A stretch of 64,000 nucleotides of DNA from Branchinecta lynchi (Eukaryota; Arthropoda; Branchiopoda; Anostraca; Branchinectidae), in contig JAKZAP010000018.1 in assembly GCA_023053575.1 (NCBI GenBank), positions 11,346,001 through 11,410,000 of the forward strand. The letters run 5' to 3'. A program made the translations under genes and the position numbers. A model generated the notes under the pieces. The model was not told the origin of the DNA. It made no database searches and worked only from the letters and a program-made list of their open reading frames with translations. Every line of letters starts with the position of its first letter. Within the stretch, counting starts at the first letter, position 1. This document shows, piece by piece, positions 1 to 26,300 of the stretch.

Positions 1-819
1 ATAGATAATTTAGTGAAGAAAATGCACAATGATTTGTCCAAAAAGAAGAACCAGTGATTTCTTTTGTTATTGACTTTTGGTTTTTGTACTTTTATTCTGG
101 ATGAAAGTAACTTATGGTTTCTTACTTTTTGCTTGAAAGAATATGGTGGCCACGCAGGCTCTGTTGGGACACACAAATTCTGTCAGATAAAAATTAATGG
201 GACAGATTGTGCGGATTCTTGTAGTAGGTTCACCACTTACTCCATGTAGTAGCCTACCATCGTCGTGAAGAACACCTAGGCCTTCACGTTAACGTCTGCT
301 ACTGATCAAGCAGTCCCTCTGCGTTCACCAATGTGGGGCAATGAAGTAGATTCAGGGTTGCCACATGTCGAACTATAGTGTGAATTACTTTTTGTTTTAT
401 TTTTGTTACTCTTGTCCTACGTAGGACATAAAAATCACTCTATTTCAGAAAATGACCAAATGTGTAATTTTTGCAGCAGGGATTCCGACCAGTAGTTACT
501 ATTTCAAGTTTTTTGTTTTTTATCATGAAGAAAAATTAAGATGTGTCATTTTTACAGAGACGATTCCAACCAAAAGTGCACATTTCATGAAAATAAATTT
601 CACTCCCAACTCACTCTCTGTTTTCGGCCAAAAGTCACTCTCTAAATATTTCTGATGTGACAACCCTGAGTAGGTTCAGACGTTCACCACCAGTCTCCGG
701 TAGGAATTGGTATAGAGTTAACATGCAGAAAGAAGGGTTACATCGGTCTCTTAGAAACTATCATAGCATAACTAAATTCAGTTTCTTACAAATTACAAAT
801 AACAAACACATACTACGAT

Positions 820-1580
820 ATCCCAAAAATCCAATATTAGATCTAGACAATTGGGTCTTGTCTTCGCCAGACTCCTAGAACAGTTTTTATATCAAAATTC
901 AGAAACAGATTAAGGCCAAATAGCTAATCATCTGTGAAAACCAGGTTCAGATATGGATTCAGCATGTGTGTTTACCCCTATAAGTCATATCTATATTGAC
1001 GAAAACTTCCTGCCTTACTTCTGACAATTTTCCGGTTTCGACTGAATTCCGAAACTACTTCTCCGGTGAAAAAAGAAAGCTAAGAAAAAATTCAGCGTAT
1101 CTTCGTTTCCCATTATCGAACATCTAATTAACTTCAAATAAAAATTTAACTTCTAACAAATTTCCCGGTTCCATCCGGATTCCGGACGAACTATATGTCC
1201 GGGTAAAATATTATTTTCGTTTACGGATTCAGCATCACTTTTTACCCCTAAATTGGATTTCTAATCAACATCAAATACAAATTTTACTTTTAACAAACTT
1301 TCAGGTTTTCGCCGGATTCCGGACGAACTATTTGTCCGGCGAATAATGCAAAAATTAGCTGTTTCAAAATATTTTGTTTGCCCCTTAATTTGAACCCCCA
1401 TCCCTAAATGTAGGGCTACAAAGCCCATCTACGAACTTGACTAGTCCGATGACCCAAAGAATCCTCACACCAAGTTTCATCAGAATATCTGATTCCCTTC
1501 GAAAGTTATCGTGCTTACAGACGGACAACTTTTGCGATGTCATAGGTATCCCTCCACTTACGTTTTGGGATCCCAAAAAG
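820..1580 (-). repeat. family A repeat (GGGATCCC ends, internal about 130-bp repeats), copy 1
   Basis: Reverse-strand copy. Read on the minus strand it begins TTTTTGGGATCCCAAAACG, runs through GTCTGT-rich sequence and ATGAAACTTGGTGTGAGG, then repeats modules containing CCGGAATCCGG(C/T)..AAACCGGAAA, and ends with GGCGAAGACAAGACCC and TTTTTGGGAT. The same order is seen in the other family A copies. No open frame of interest. Confidence 0.8.
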
Positions 1581-1689
1581 GGCACAAACGAGTGCTGCTC
1601 CTTCCTACTTCTCTAGTCCACCTCTAATTACTTGTCTGCACATCGCTGATTTTACGTTTGCCAATATCGGCTCCTGCCGGGCGAACTGG

Positions 1690-1980
1690 ATGAGATAGTG
1701 TTTTTGCAGATACCCCCCATTTCAAGTCCGGACTGGATCCGATGAACGGGGGGGGGGGGGGGGGCTGAAGGGAGGAGCCGGAGATCTTGTCACATGTTTA
1801 GAGTGGAGCAATCAGTAGGAAACTTGGTGGGAAGAACAGCACAAGACGCAGGTACATCACTGCCAGGACTGGACCGGATTTGGGAGCTAGGGGGGGGGGG
1901 GGGTTGGAGGGGGTTTGGGAATTCCGGAGTTAAGGTACTTCCAGATGGTCTAGGACGATACCACAAGCTAGGTTCCCTTC
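1690..1980 (+). repeat. family B repeat fragment (GATGAAACTTGG / CCGGATCCG satellite)
   Basis: Diverged fragment containing CGGACTGGATCCGATGAA, a long G run, GAGCCGGAGATCTTG and ACTTCCAGATG(G/T)(G/T)CTAGGACGAT, in the same order as the better copies at 26 kb and 38-41 kb. Confidence 0.65.
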
Positions 1981-2248
1981 GTACAGTCGTGGGAAGTACT
2001 GGCTTCTTCCGCTAAACTACTCAGTAAGATTGGTGGAAGTGTCATGTTCACTAGAAGGCGCAAAATTCCGCGCCTACCAAACTTTCAGCTGATACAGAAT
2101 CATAATCCAAGTTTTCCCGCCCACCAGCCTGGTGACCACATTGGTTCTATCTTTTCCAAACGAGTCTGGACTGATTCAGTCATTGTTTTCGTACGTAACT
2201 GCATCAGAAGCTACCAATGGTTGGTTTTCACTCTTGTAGAGCTACACC

Positions 2249-2563
2249 CAGGGGCGTCACGACTGGGGGGGGAGGCCCCCCCCCCAATGCCGTCAGCCAG
2301 TCGGTAAAAAATAACGCGATTTTTTGTCAGAACAGTTGATTTTTTTCATGAAAACAGTCGGTTTTTCTGATAATTGGTCGATTTTTTGTCAAAATAGTCG
2401 GTTTTTTGGGAAATCAGTGGATTTTTTGGAAAATCAGTCGACTTTTTTCAATTTTTATTGTTGAAAACAGTCATTTTTTCTGAAGAAACATTCGGTTAAA
2501 ATTACCAGCCAGTCGGTTAATGCCTCGTCCCCCCCACAAACGTTTTGGCTAGTAACGCCTCTG
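2249..2563 (+). mobile_element. hAT-like MITE (CAGGGGCGTC ends), copy 1
   Basis: Ends CAGGGGCGTCACGACTG and GGCTAGTAACGCCTCTG are imperfect inverted repeats, each next to a G/C run. Flanking 8-bp sequences GCTACACC and GCCACACC match at 7 of 8, as expected for an 8-bp hAT duplication. The interior is a chain of 'AGTCGATTTTTT'-type modules about 28 bp long. It has no coding capacity. An inverted relative lies at 22130. Confidence 0.75.
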
Positions 2564-2576
2564 GCCACACCCTATT

Positions 2577-2720
2577 AAAATTGAGTCATGTGCTGTCTAC
2601 ATCTACTTTACCCAGTCCTGCTCGACTCTACTCTCCTCATATCCTATCAAAACTGAGGCATGTGCTATCTACATTTACTTTACCCAGTCCTGCTCGACTC
2701 TTCCCCTGCTCTACCCTCTA
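2577..2720 (+). repeat. tandem duplication (72-bp period) upstream of eIF4A
   Basis: Two adjacent copies of a stretch starting AAAATTGAGTCATGTGCT / AAAACTGAGGCATGTGCT and running through TTTACCCAGTCCTGCTCGAC. They lie about 280-420 bp upstream of the eIF4A start codon, so they may be in or near its promoter. No TATA box was recognised with confidence. Confidence 0.75.
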
Positions 2721-2997
2721 GTTCTACCATGACCTAACCTTTTGTCTGGACGACTTCTATACCATGGTTATCGGGACTTGACTGCGCTGTCATCTGACGT
2801 TCAATTGTAGCGTAAGCCGGTGGCGCATTGTTTCCTCCACAAAAAATAGTTCCGAGAAAAGCGCCACGTTTATAGAAGATACTTGTGTGAATTGCTCGCT
2901 GCTTATACAGACTTGTGTTAAGATTGGTAGTTAATAAGATCTATTCTGGATACAGCTTGGCCTTTCTCCGAATATCTTTGCAGAAGCCTTTCTGAAG

Positions 2998-16660
<13,663 letters not shown>

Positions 16661-17289
16661 ATCGCGAGACAAAAGATAAAGGTAACATTCTTCATATCTT
16701 CTTTTTCAGTCAGTAGCGCAGGTGAATTTTTGCAAGTGAAATTTGGTCATCCAAAGGGTATAGCTGCATTCGTTGCACTCCGGGATGTCTCTGGTGTTTT
16801 GTCACCAGTGTACGGTTCTTCTCTTATAACGCTTTTTTTGGTTAATCGGTGAGTTGAACTCCTCCCCGAAGCCGGGCTCCCGAGCAGGTTCTGGTTAGTC
16901 CGTACCGATTAATTCAAAAACGGCTTATAAGACCGGTGAGTAGTCACCGGTGGATGCAAAACGGCCTATGGAAAATCCTGAGACCACCGGTGAGAACTCC
17001 CGTGACAAAGAACGCAGCTAACGCTTCTTTTCTTGTAGAATCGGTGAAGTACGGGCGTTTCTGAAAATCATAATTTGGTGAAGGAGCTAGGTACAACGTA
17101 CAAGGAAGAATAAGTACGAGGTATCCCTTAAAGCCAGTTTTGTCCGCGAGATCAAAATTCTGCGCTTTCCGTTTAGGAGAGCTCGAGTTATGACATTCGA
17201 TATGTGTACCACGTGATGTCAGATGCGTATTGAAGAAGGTGAAACTGGTTGAACCCACTAAACACTGATTCATTTTGTCAATTAGTATT

Positions 17290-17684
17290 AGTTGCGTTTC
17301 TGAAGATACCGTGGTATCAGATACCACGATAATTGGAACTGTGTTTTTCCTTTTTGCAGTTACCATGGTGTCTGATACTACAGTTGCTTTATAAAAATGA
17401 CAATTGTCGAATTTGCGCTTTTAGAACTGATATATACTTACATCCCAAGTGCCAAACTTCTTTCCCAACAATTTGACAAAATCTTAGGCTCTTGTGTTGG
17501 TGTAATGGTGAACGTGAGATGACTTTTTCAAATACCGCTATCTGTTACCAACATCTGAATATCAGACACTGCGGTAACTGGCCAGGTACCACGATAGCTG
17601 TAATAACGCCTTTTGACCGTTGTGTCAGATACCACGTTAATTGGAAAAGCAACTTTAGACCGTGGTATCTGCAAAAACGCAACT
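17290..17684. mobile_element. AGTTGCG-type MITE, copy 1
   Basis: Ends AGTTGCGTTTCTGAAGATAC and the reverse complement of GTATCTGCAAAAACGCAACT. Direct 3-bp flanks ATT/ATT. The interior has many GATACCACG/CGTGGTATC palindromes. 395 bp, no frame. Lies within the inferred 3'UTR intron of eIF4A. Confidence 0.75.
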
Positions 17685-18027
17685 ATTGTACTTTACCCGA
17701 ATATACATAAGTATAAGCCCAATTCCGCCAGCTGGTGAGGAGGGGTAGGCCAACAATGTAGACAAGGGGGGCACCGGGCATCTCAACCCCATCAATATAT
17801 GTAAGGCTGGCGAGGAAACAAATGTTCACCTGCTTTGGATCGCATTGAATAAGTCTGTATTCGATGGAGGTTAGCTTTCAGCTGAATTTTGTGATGAGAG
17901 CGTTCGTGTTTTCCCTTGTGTTTGTTTGTTTCTTTTTCTTGTTTTTTTGTGATATGCCGTAAAGGTGGATTATGAAGTTAAATAAATAAATAAATTTATC
18001 TTCTTTTAAATCCCTTTCTTCTTTCAG

Positions 18028-18175
18028 ATTGGCGCCTCCCCGTTTGTTTTCCACGAGTTCGCTGATTCGCCAATCTTTCGTCTGGTCCTGTGTTGGGTAT
18101 TGATATTTTGTAAGAACAGGAATCCAACACGTGTTGTACAAGTTTAAAAAAATTGAATAAAAATGGAAAACACGA
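18028..18175 (+). other. eIF4A: probable 3'UTR exon and poly(A) signal of eIF4A
   Basis: 21 bases after the eIF4A stop there is a donor-like AAAG|GTAACA (GT at 16682). At 18011-18027 a strong pyrimidine tract ends in TTTCAG, and AATAAA lies at 18156-18161. I infer a non-coding terminal exon. The intervening 1.35 kb contains a MITE. Transcript data would decide; the mRNA could instead end within 16661-18027. Confidence 0.45.
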
Positions 18176-18337
18176 GGAAACACGTGCTCGGTCGTAACAT
18201 TGGTGCTACTCTTTTATTTCCCTTGGTCACTCGTAAGGCTTTTATCCCAGCTCTCACAGGGATAGTTACATAAATATTCCTTCAGCCCAAGCTGACTGCA
18301 AATCACATTCGACAGTGCAAAACAGGTTAGGGGGGGG

Positions 18338-18680
18338 TAGTGTTGGGCGATATTTGGATTTTTCGATATATCGATACTTTCACTTTCGATATTCGATAAT
18401 CGATATCGATATTTCTTTAGTATGTTTTGCTATAGGATATGTTTCGTTTCGCCCAAATTTACTAAAGAAATTGTCGTTAAATAGCATCTTACATCATCTC
18501 AAACTCCGGATAAATAAGAACTGAATTACGGAAAACATATTGCTCCTATTTCGGATATGTAAATGTAGGTTATGTTGGTTATTTACAATAATTATGAGAG
18601 AAAAAATATCGTTTTCGATATCGATATTTACGTTTCGATATCGATATTTGGTCCGATATATCGAATATCGCCCAACACTA
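18338..18680. mobile_element. hAT-like MITE rich in ATCGATAT
   Basis: Perfect ends TAGTGTTGGGCGATAT and ATATCGCCCAACACTA. The interior is almost wholly TATCGATA/TTTCGATATC palindromes. Both flanks are G runs (at least 8 G), consistent with an 8-bp target duplication in a G tract. No coding capacity. Confidence 0.8.
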
Positions 18681-18776
18681 GGGGGGGGGGGGGCTAGAAA
18701 ACCCGGTTGTGTCGTACAGCCAGGATTAAATAAGGAGGGGTTGTTCGTTCCGCACTACATTGAACTTAAACAATCA

Positions 18777-19083
18777 ATAGTCGCGTTTTTTGCAATCGCT
18801 TGGAAAGAAAGTTGCCGTTTTTTGCGATCGACTGTCGACTGGAGGTCCAGTCGATCCGTTTTTTGTCGCTTGACTGGAGATCGACTGGGAACAAAGTCAA
18901 CAGTCGATGCGATGCACCTTTCTCATGGAGGTCCAGTCAAACTTGGTGCCAAATTTTGAAAACTGAAACATGTGGACCCAAAAACGTAGGCTTGTTCTCG
19001 CTCCCCTATCAAGCGACAAAAAACGGTCAACTGGATGAACCGGGGAACAAGTCCCAATCGCCAGTCGATCTGTAGCGACTAAT
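18777..19083. mobile_element. MITE-like element rich in GTCGACTGG motifs
   Basis: Ends AATAGTCGC and GCGACTAAT are inverted. The interior contains GGTCCAGTCGAT, GTCGACTGGAGGTCCAGTCG and CAGTCGATC in both orientations. Confidence 0.55.
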
Positions 19084-19312
19084 CAAGTTTAATCCTAATA
19101 GATAAAAGCTAGAAGAGGAATACAAATTTACAAAATACACAGACACAAAAGAAACAAATTAACTAATACACTTATAAGAAATGACCAGAAATAAATGATG
19201 GGATGGAAATACGTAAAAACTGGGTAGAAGAATTAGCGGGATATGCGGAAAACTGATTGCCAGTATTCCTCTCGGACCGACGCACGGAAGACGGGAGGGG
19301 AGGGGGAATAGA
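19080..19312 (-). repeat. inverted repeat arm 2 (partner at 16093-16310)
   Basis: Reverse complement of the 16093-16310 repeat; see that entry. The two could base-pair in a read-through eIF4A transcript. Confidence 0.75.
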
Positions 19313-19496
19313 TACCAACGTCGCAAGTCATGTTGAGAAAATGTAAACCTGTAACGTTCCGCCGTCAGAAATCGTTAGGTTCAGCCGAATAGGGCTGAGA
19401 TGTGATCACTTATTTGGAGATCCGATCAAGATGCGTTACTTTGTTGCTCCGCTATTCATCATCAAATCGGTTATTGATAAACCAACTTCGTAGCTT

Positions 19497-20135
19497 TATG
19501 CGGCTTTCACACCGAGAACGCAAGAAGCTTGCGTTGCGTTTGCGTAGAGTCAGCGTTGCGTCTGTCTTGCGTCGGACCTTTCACACTGTGAAGGCTTGTG
19601 AATTGCGCTTTCAGGAAATGGCTAGTTCTAATGAAGACTTAAAATGATGCCTGGACTGAACATGGAGCCTATAGGCAAATTCAGACAGTTTGTAGAATCT
19701 TTATAGGTAATTTTTTATTATTACTATTTGCTACTTGAAGGAGACAAGGTCCAATTAAATGTAATGTGATACAAAGTAGGGTCAAATTACCAGTCATGCT
19801 CTTGCTAAACTCCTTGTTGATGATTTAACAAATTGATAACCATGTATTATTAATGAAAGGCTTGTTGTGATAGTCAGGGACCTTTTTATCACATAGTCCA
19901 GGTCTCTCTTGAACTAGTTTTACTAGTTTTTTCTTCAAAAACTTCCATTTCAGTGAAAAACAAATTGAAAAATCTGATGCGTACGCGTCGGACGCAACGT
20001 AAAAATAGAGCTCAGTTCTATTCTTGCTTTGCGTCAATTTTTTAAGCGCAAGCTCCGCGTTGCGTCGTCGCAAGCACAACGCAAGGCTTGCGTAGCTCAG
20101 TGTGAAAGGCAAACGCGTCAATGTGAAAGCAGCTT
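19497..20135. mobile_element. MITE with GC-rich inverted ends, copy 2
   Basis: Left GCGGCTTTCACACCGAGAAC and right GTCAATGTGAAAGCAGCTT are inverted matches. Subterminal GCGTTGCGTTTGCG and CGCAAGCACAACGCAAG mirror each other. Same family as 8263-8665 with a longer unrelated centre. Confidence 0.7.
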
Positions 20136-20139
20136 ATTC

Positions 20140-21143
20140 GTTAAAAGATGCTAAATTACGCTGGTCTAAAGGTATAAAGCATCAGAAAAGGTATTCGCCT
20201 CTAAATAACTGTGAGAAATTTTGAGTAGTTGGACTTGAGAGTTCCATTCTGTAATGCAGTGCACGTGAAACTATTGATCGATTCAGGATTAATCGCATCT
20301 TCGGTAAGCAATGCTTTTATTCTCTGATCTGTGGTACCTCTCTGCACCTGTACATTGAAACTCCATGCTCGAAATACTTCAAAACTACACTGGTAAAAGA
20401 TTGCCGAAGAAGATTCATTTTTTTGGGGGGGGGGTCGTATGGAATAGCAGGCTTTCTTTATAATTGCCCCGAGGTCTTGAACTGAATATTTTTGAAATTT
20501 ATGCTTTCGTTGAAATCCAAATTATCCGCGTCTAGATGAACTTTGTCGTGTTGGGCCAGCTGTCTGAACTTCACTACCACAGACCAAGATGAACAAGAGC
20601 TAATGGCACTTGTTGCGAGTAGGTGGTGTGAGAAACGAGAAAATAAATCTAAGCATTTTTTCGGAAATTCTGGTACACCTCCCCACCTTGCTCGTATCCG
20701 GTCCGGACGCTAAAATATGTCATCTAAGGCACACGATCTTTACTTTCCGAAGTTTCATTGAAATCACTCCACTCGTTTAACCCCTATGCCAGCCACAACA
20801 TTTCCGGGACTCCCCCCACTGTGGCTGAATATGACTCAGACACGTAAACTTCCCATCTCTTCCAGTTCATCAACTTTAACTCGAAATCTGCAAATTTCCG
20901 GTTCTCACTTCGTCCTCCTACCTTGGTCGACTCCGGTTCTGAAGCCTTGCATAAATAAGTCATTAGTTCTTATACCACCAGGGGTGGGAGTGAGATCTAT
21001 ATATCTTATATTTTAAAACTTGTCCTATAATATACTATACTGAGTCAAAAACCCTGTATTCTCCTATATTTCAGCTTTTGCTGTTTTTTTCGTAAATTTC
21101 GAAGTTATTCTACCAAAACTGAGCAAAGGTCAAAGTAATTAAT
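20140..21143. other. intergenic, nothing recognised
   Basis: About 1 kb between two MITEs. Contains the phrase CCGGTCCGGACGCTAAAAT followed by sequence like a rotated family B fragment (20640-20990), but no clear ends, coding motif or RNA gene. Confidence 0.5.
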
Positions 21144-21531
21144 AGTTGCGTTTTTGCAGATACCATGGTATCTGATAGCACGGTCTAAAGTCGTTTTTGC
21201 AGTTATCGTGGTATCTCATACCACGGTCAAAAGGCGTTTTTGCAGTTATCGTGGCATCTGGCCAGTTATCGTGGTATCAGATATTCGGATACTACGGTCC
21301 GACCGTGGTATCTGAAAAGTCATCTCACTTTCATCAAATTTTTTCAGATTGGTGAGAAAGAAGTTTAGCACGTAGTGATCTAATTGGATGTCTGTTTTTC
21401 TTTGTGATGACTTCGAAAAGTGCAATTTCGGCAATAGTCGTTTCTGCAGAGCACCGTGTACCAGATACCACGATAATTGCAAAAACGACTAATTGCAGAT
21501 CCAGTTACCGTGGTATCAGCAAAAACGCAAC
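21144..21531. mobile_element. AGTTGCG-type MITE, copy 2
   Basis: Ends AGTTGCGTTTTTGCAGATAC and GTATCAGCAAAAACGCAACT with 3-bp flanks AAT/AAT. The interior has repeated TTTTTGCAGTTATCGTGGTA units and GATACCACG palindromes; 388 bp, closely related to copy 1. Confidence 0.8.
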
Positions 21532-22129
21532 TAATATTTCTGCAAAAATGTATTTCTATTTCGTCTGTATATTTCCCTTGTAATTTTCATTTCCATCAGT
21601 TATGGCAACGCTGGGTTGCCGAAGGTCTACTGTGTGGTGGAAAAGGGAGGCTTGTTGAAGCTCAGAAGAACAAGAGCTGGAAGCTCATATGGCACTTGTA
21701 AGGCTGGGTTAGATGGAAGTGTTGGTCAAAAGTATTTTTTTTTTTTACTTTTCGTTTGAGCTGCGGACTTTAAGGGTGCTAAAGGTTAATTTCTAAGCAA
21801 AGCCCTTGAGGCAAAAAGGGTCATGGCGATCGTGAAAAAGTAAATTTTGCCTAAAAGAATGTGTTGTACTTTACGGTTAAGATGAGTTCTTTAAGGGATG
21901 GTCGGACCGGAGAGTGACGATGTCTAACCCAATGATGTAAAGTTTGTAATGCTCCAGCATAGTTTTATCGTCCTAGCACATCTGGAAGTACCTGTTCCTT
22001 TCTGAATGTAAGTTCCATACAGTTGAGTACTTTTAGCATTTGAGGTATCAGCTCCACGTCCGGGAACGATAGACACTGCCAAAATATATACGGCAATCAT
22101 AAGACGATGCACGAAATATTACATCGGCC

Positions 22130-22455
22130 CAGAGGCGTTACTACCCAAAATGTTTGGGGGGGGGCGGATGAGGCATTTACGGACTGTCTGGTAATTTTTA
22201 CCGACTCTTTCTGCAGAAAAAACAACTGTTTTCAAAATTTACATTTTTGAAAAAAATCGACTGATATTATGAAAAATCCACTGATTTTCAGAAAAACCGA
22301 CTATTTTGACAAAAAATCGACAAATTTTCAGAAAAACCGACTGTTTTCATGAAAAAAAATCAAATGTTTTGACGAAAAATTGGCCGATTCGGTTATTTTT
22401 GCTACCGACTGGCCGACAGCACTGGGGGGGGGGGGCCTCCCCCCCCAGTCGTAAT
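22130..22455 (-). mobile_element. hAT-like MITE (CAGRGGCG ends), copy 2
   Basis: Reverse-orientation relative of 2249-2563: CAGAGGCGTTACTA, a G run, then 'AAAAATCGACTG' modules about 28 bp long, then GGGGCCTCCCCCC and AGTCGT. The distal end is degraded, so no duplication could be read. Confidence 0.7.
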
Positions 22456-22738
22456 CCAGTCTAAAATAATGTTCACTGTTCTAAACATCACTGGAGCCCG
22501 AGAAGAAAAAGAAGAAAAATCCATTAGCCGAGTCCAAATTATTTTGTATAATCAAACTCCATGAGATAAAAAGAAGCTGTATTTTTAGTTAAATTTCAAG
22601 AAAACTCGAAGGACCAGTTGTTGGATCTTAGAGATCGGAGAGCTATCGCAAGAAATGGGCGAAGTGACGGAGATGAAGTGAGAGGAGTTCCCGGGCTAAC
22701 GCAATAGTAGAAAAGAGCTAAAACAAATTTTTATCACT

Positions 22739-23013
22739 AGTTGCGTTTCTAACTCAATTCTCCTATTTCGCGTTTTGTGACTATTATGATGAATCCAAGC
22801 TCTTTTCTTTGCGTTTTTGTCTGAATCCAGAACGCCGAAAGCTTCGCGATTCTGCAAAATCGATAAGTTTTTCTTCGTTCTCCTTCCTGATTGGTCAACA
22901 AAGGGCGAATGTTCACCCCACATATAAATAAGCAGATTTTACGGGTGGCTAAATTAGTTTTTTTTTTTATCAAAAGAGCAAATTTAGTTGAGAATTCAGA
23001 TCGAAATGCAACT
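22739..23013. mobile_element. AGTTGCG-type MITE, copy 3
   Basis: Ends AGTTGCGTTTCTAACTCAAT and the reverse complement of AGATCGAAATGCAACT. The interior contains TGATTGGTCAACAAAGGGCG and differs from copies 1-2 but matches the copy at 48898. It ends 206 bp upstream of the SPRYD7 start codon. Confidence 0.65.
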
Positions 23014-23218
23014 ATTACTGAGCAAAAAACTAGTGCCATCTAACAGAACGATCACAAGTCTACTAGGCTCAATCCCGATAGGAAAAATGTGTTAATAAGA
23101 ATTCATTCAGATAGAGTATAGCGATATCCCAGTGATGATATCTGAACTTCTGACCTTTTACTTCTGATTACTGCCACTAAGAATTAACTACTCACTCATA
23201 TTTGTGTGTAGTTGAAAG

Positions 23219-23336
23219 ATGTCATCATTCTTGTGCTGCTTTGAAAGCTGTTTTAGTCAGCTGAACACTGGAATTGCTCCAGCAAGGCCTGTGCGAAGAC
23301 GGCTACCTAGCATTTCCATAGACACATCACACACAG
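23219..23336 (+). CDS. SPRYD7: SPRYD7 exon 1
   Basis: Encodes the cysteine-bearing N-terminus ([12 protein letters not shown]) up to ISIDTSHTG; the Gly codon is split by the 12-kb intron. Donor GTAAAA. Confidence 0.85.
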
Positions 23337-26300
23337 GTAAAATGGTAAAGCCAAAGGCTTTAGCTTTAAGCCTATTTTTAAGAGCTACGGGACTGAGGAA
23401 GTTAAAGAATATGTTGTTAACCTTAAGTAGACTGTGCTGTTGGATAATTGACTGAAAGTTTACATTTGTATTGTGATGTTTAGAGTGAATCAACTTTCTT
23501 GCCAAGAAAGCAGTGCACATTCGCGTCAGCCATTGTCTCCTTTCCCCAATATACAGTTGGTATCCTGGAGACTGACCCAGGACTGACCCCTCCCACATAA
23601 CACGACTACACCCAAAACGTATCCGCAAACTTCCCGCAAGGACTGGAGCAAGATGCAACTTCTTCTCGAACCGGATCGTGAACCTCTGGAACAACCTCAA
23701 GGAGGACACTGTTGCTGCTGAATCGACAGAAGCATTCAAACGCAGTTTGGATGCGGAGTGGAGAGACAAACGGCGGAGATTTGACTGGGATGCACCAGAA
23801 TCTTCCACATTCCACTAGACTGTAACTAACCACAGATGCAACAGTCATCACAGGGAGTGATTCAACAGGATGAAAAGTCCTTATTTCACTCCAGGCTGTG
23901 ATTTAAGGTAATTTAAGGTGTTAGCTCCTAGCCTAACTACGAAGGGGGAAAAGTAGACAATACACCCACCCAAAAGTTATATTGGGTTCGCAAATTTATA
24001 TTGAATTCCCAAAAGTTGTATTCAATACCCAAGACTTATGTTGAATTGACAGAGCTTTCACTGAAGTTCCAAAATTATATTGAATTCGCAGAGGTTTCAT
24101 TGAATTTTCAAATTTCCCGTTGAAATGACACAACAGATATTAAATTTTGCAAAACTTTCATTGAAAAATCACAGTTTGTACTCCCCAAGCGAAAAATTAC
24201 CGAGTTCAGTAGAACATTTGGGAAGTTCAATATCTCGTTTGACTAGCCTAGGATTGCCCTATAGCCATGGTGCACAGCTGGTGCAGGTCTTGTGGATTCT
24301 TTTGATAATTATTCAGTATATTAGCCTAGTTGCTCAACCTCAAGTTAAGGCTTTTCTAGGTTGATTTTGACTTTTATTTTTGCAAATATGTTCTATACTA
24401 CAGTTCGATGCTATCTAGAGGAAAACGATTTCCCAGACTGATTATTAAAAATCCTTACTACCGAGTAGAGAAAAATGCACCTTTTTTTTTTTTTTTTTAT
24501 AGAAAAGTACCTTCTTACAACATTACATGAAAGAATATATGGATAGAAGAACGATTGCTAAAAAATAATGACTATTTTTTCCACTGTAGAGTCAGTAGTG
24601 CCGTAGAGTCTGAGGGTCTGGTGGGAAATCACCTGATTGGTATTCCCATAACTTCTTCTCTTCCAGTTCTTTGGTGAGATTACTGAAACCAGTCATTGGT
24701 GTTAGCTGGTGCTGGCACAAGCGGTTGGGCGTAACAAGGTGAATACTTCTAGCGGTCGCGACTGCCGTAACAACAAGTATATGAAACGAAAATACCTTCT
24801 CTTTTCAATACCTTCTCTTTTCTCTTTTCTCTACACCACTATAGCCTGGTTAATGAAAAATTACGCTGACGTGTGTTACAAGATATACTATTTTTTTTAA
24901 AACAAAAAGGTTGAGAAAATTTTGAAAAAAAATAATTTTTTCACTGAGTTTAACGAGGCTAGATGCCTCAGTCAAAACTTAGAATGTGCAGAGATCAGAA
25001 GAGGCAACTTGGCAATTTGGATTTGAACTACCGTATTCAGGTCAAAGAACACAGTCATGGACAAATCTAAACTCAACGGACATATAATGTAAGAATGGAT
25101 GAAATGATGTAAAGTCAAACTCAATAGTTACATTAAAATACTGGGGAGTATTAGGGTCAGCATGATTCTAGGTAAAAGCTCTAACATTCTCTGCATCTGA
25201 ATTTATTATACAGTGACATCCAGTTTACATATATATATATATATGATGAAGATTTTAAGTATTTTTCCATTTATTTTAAGTTCGCAGCGGCCCTTAAAGA
25301 TTATCTTCATCATCTTTAACATGACAAACCCAACAGAATTAGGCATAGCTTTGGTAAAGTTGAAGAAGTTCAATACTTGTCATTTGCATCACTGGCAGAT
25401 GCGTCACTATTTCCAGCCATTGAAATTGTCAATCCTAGAAAAGCAGGGCAGTTACTTGGAAGCACAGTACAGAAGTATGTTAATGGAAAGAATAGATTTA
25501 CCTATTTGAAACAGTAGTTGATCTAATTAGCCACCATGTGGTTGATTGGCAATCCAAACACAACAGCACTCATGACGGCCTATATTAGGAGAAATCCTAT
25601 TCGCCTGCAATTGGAAATTTGCAGGTATATTTTAACTTTCTGTGTTAGTCATGAGTTTTTGGTAGGCCTACAGGAGTGCTGCATGACGCCACCAATCCTA
25701 CGGTGCCACCCGCCCCCTGGAATAATCACTTAGACAACAAATCTTGGAAACTTTAATCACTTAACACATTTAGCTGGCCATTTCTTATAATTTGACTTGT
25801 TTTGGTCCGGATTTGTTGTGAACTGGCCGTGGTAGGGGAGAGTGGGGTAGTATGACACATTTTTTTGGTTTTCATTGTGTTTCAGCAGAAATTGAACTTA
25901 TACTCACTATTTTTGGCAACATGTACTGTATTCATTGTAGAATTTTTTCAGATTTTTCGTTTATACAGTTTCTGAAAAGAGGGTATATCTGTGGACATAG
26001 TCGTTTTGTCATAATACCCGCCGGTGGAGGGTAGTATGTATGACACATGCTGGCTGCAGTATGATACACCTTTTTTCTGCCTTTTTATGGCACTTGCCCT
26101 TCGGCCAAGTGCCATATAGCGATTGTAATTTCTGTTGCGTCAGTCGGTCCCGGTTTTGCTAGTTTGGGCACTTCCAGATAAGCTAGGACGATGAAACTTG
26201 GCAGGCGTATCAGGGACCGGACCAGATTAAATTAGAAACAGTCGCTTTACTGATCCGACCATCTGGAGGGGAGGGAAGGGAGGGGGAATCCAGACAAATT

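Noticed and set aside
2961..2997. TOP-like pyrimidine leader or TATA promoter of eIF4A
   Set aside because: CCTTTCTCC is suggestive, but the transcription start is unknown and a splice acceptor reading of the same region is equally possible.
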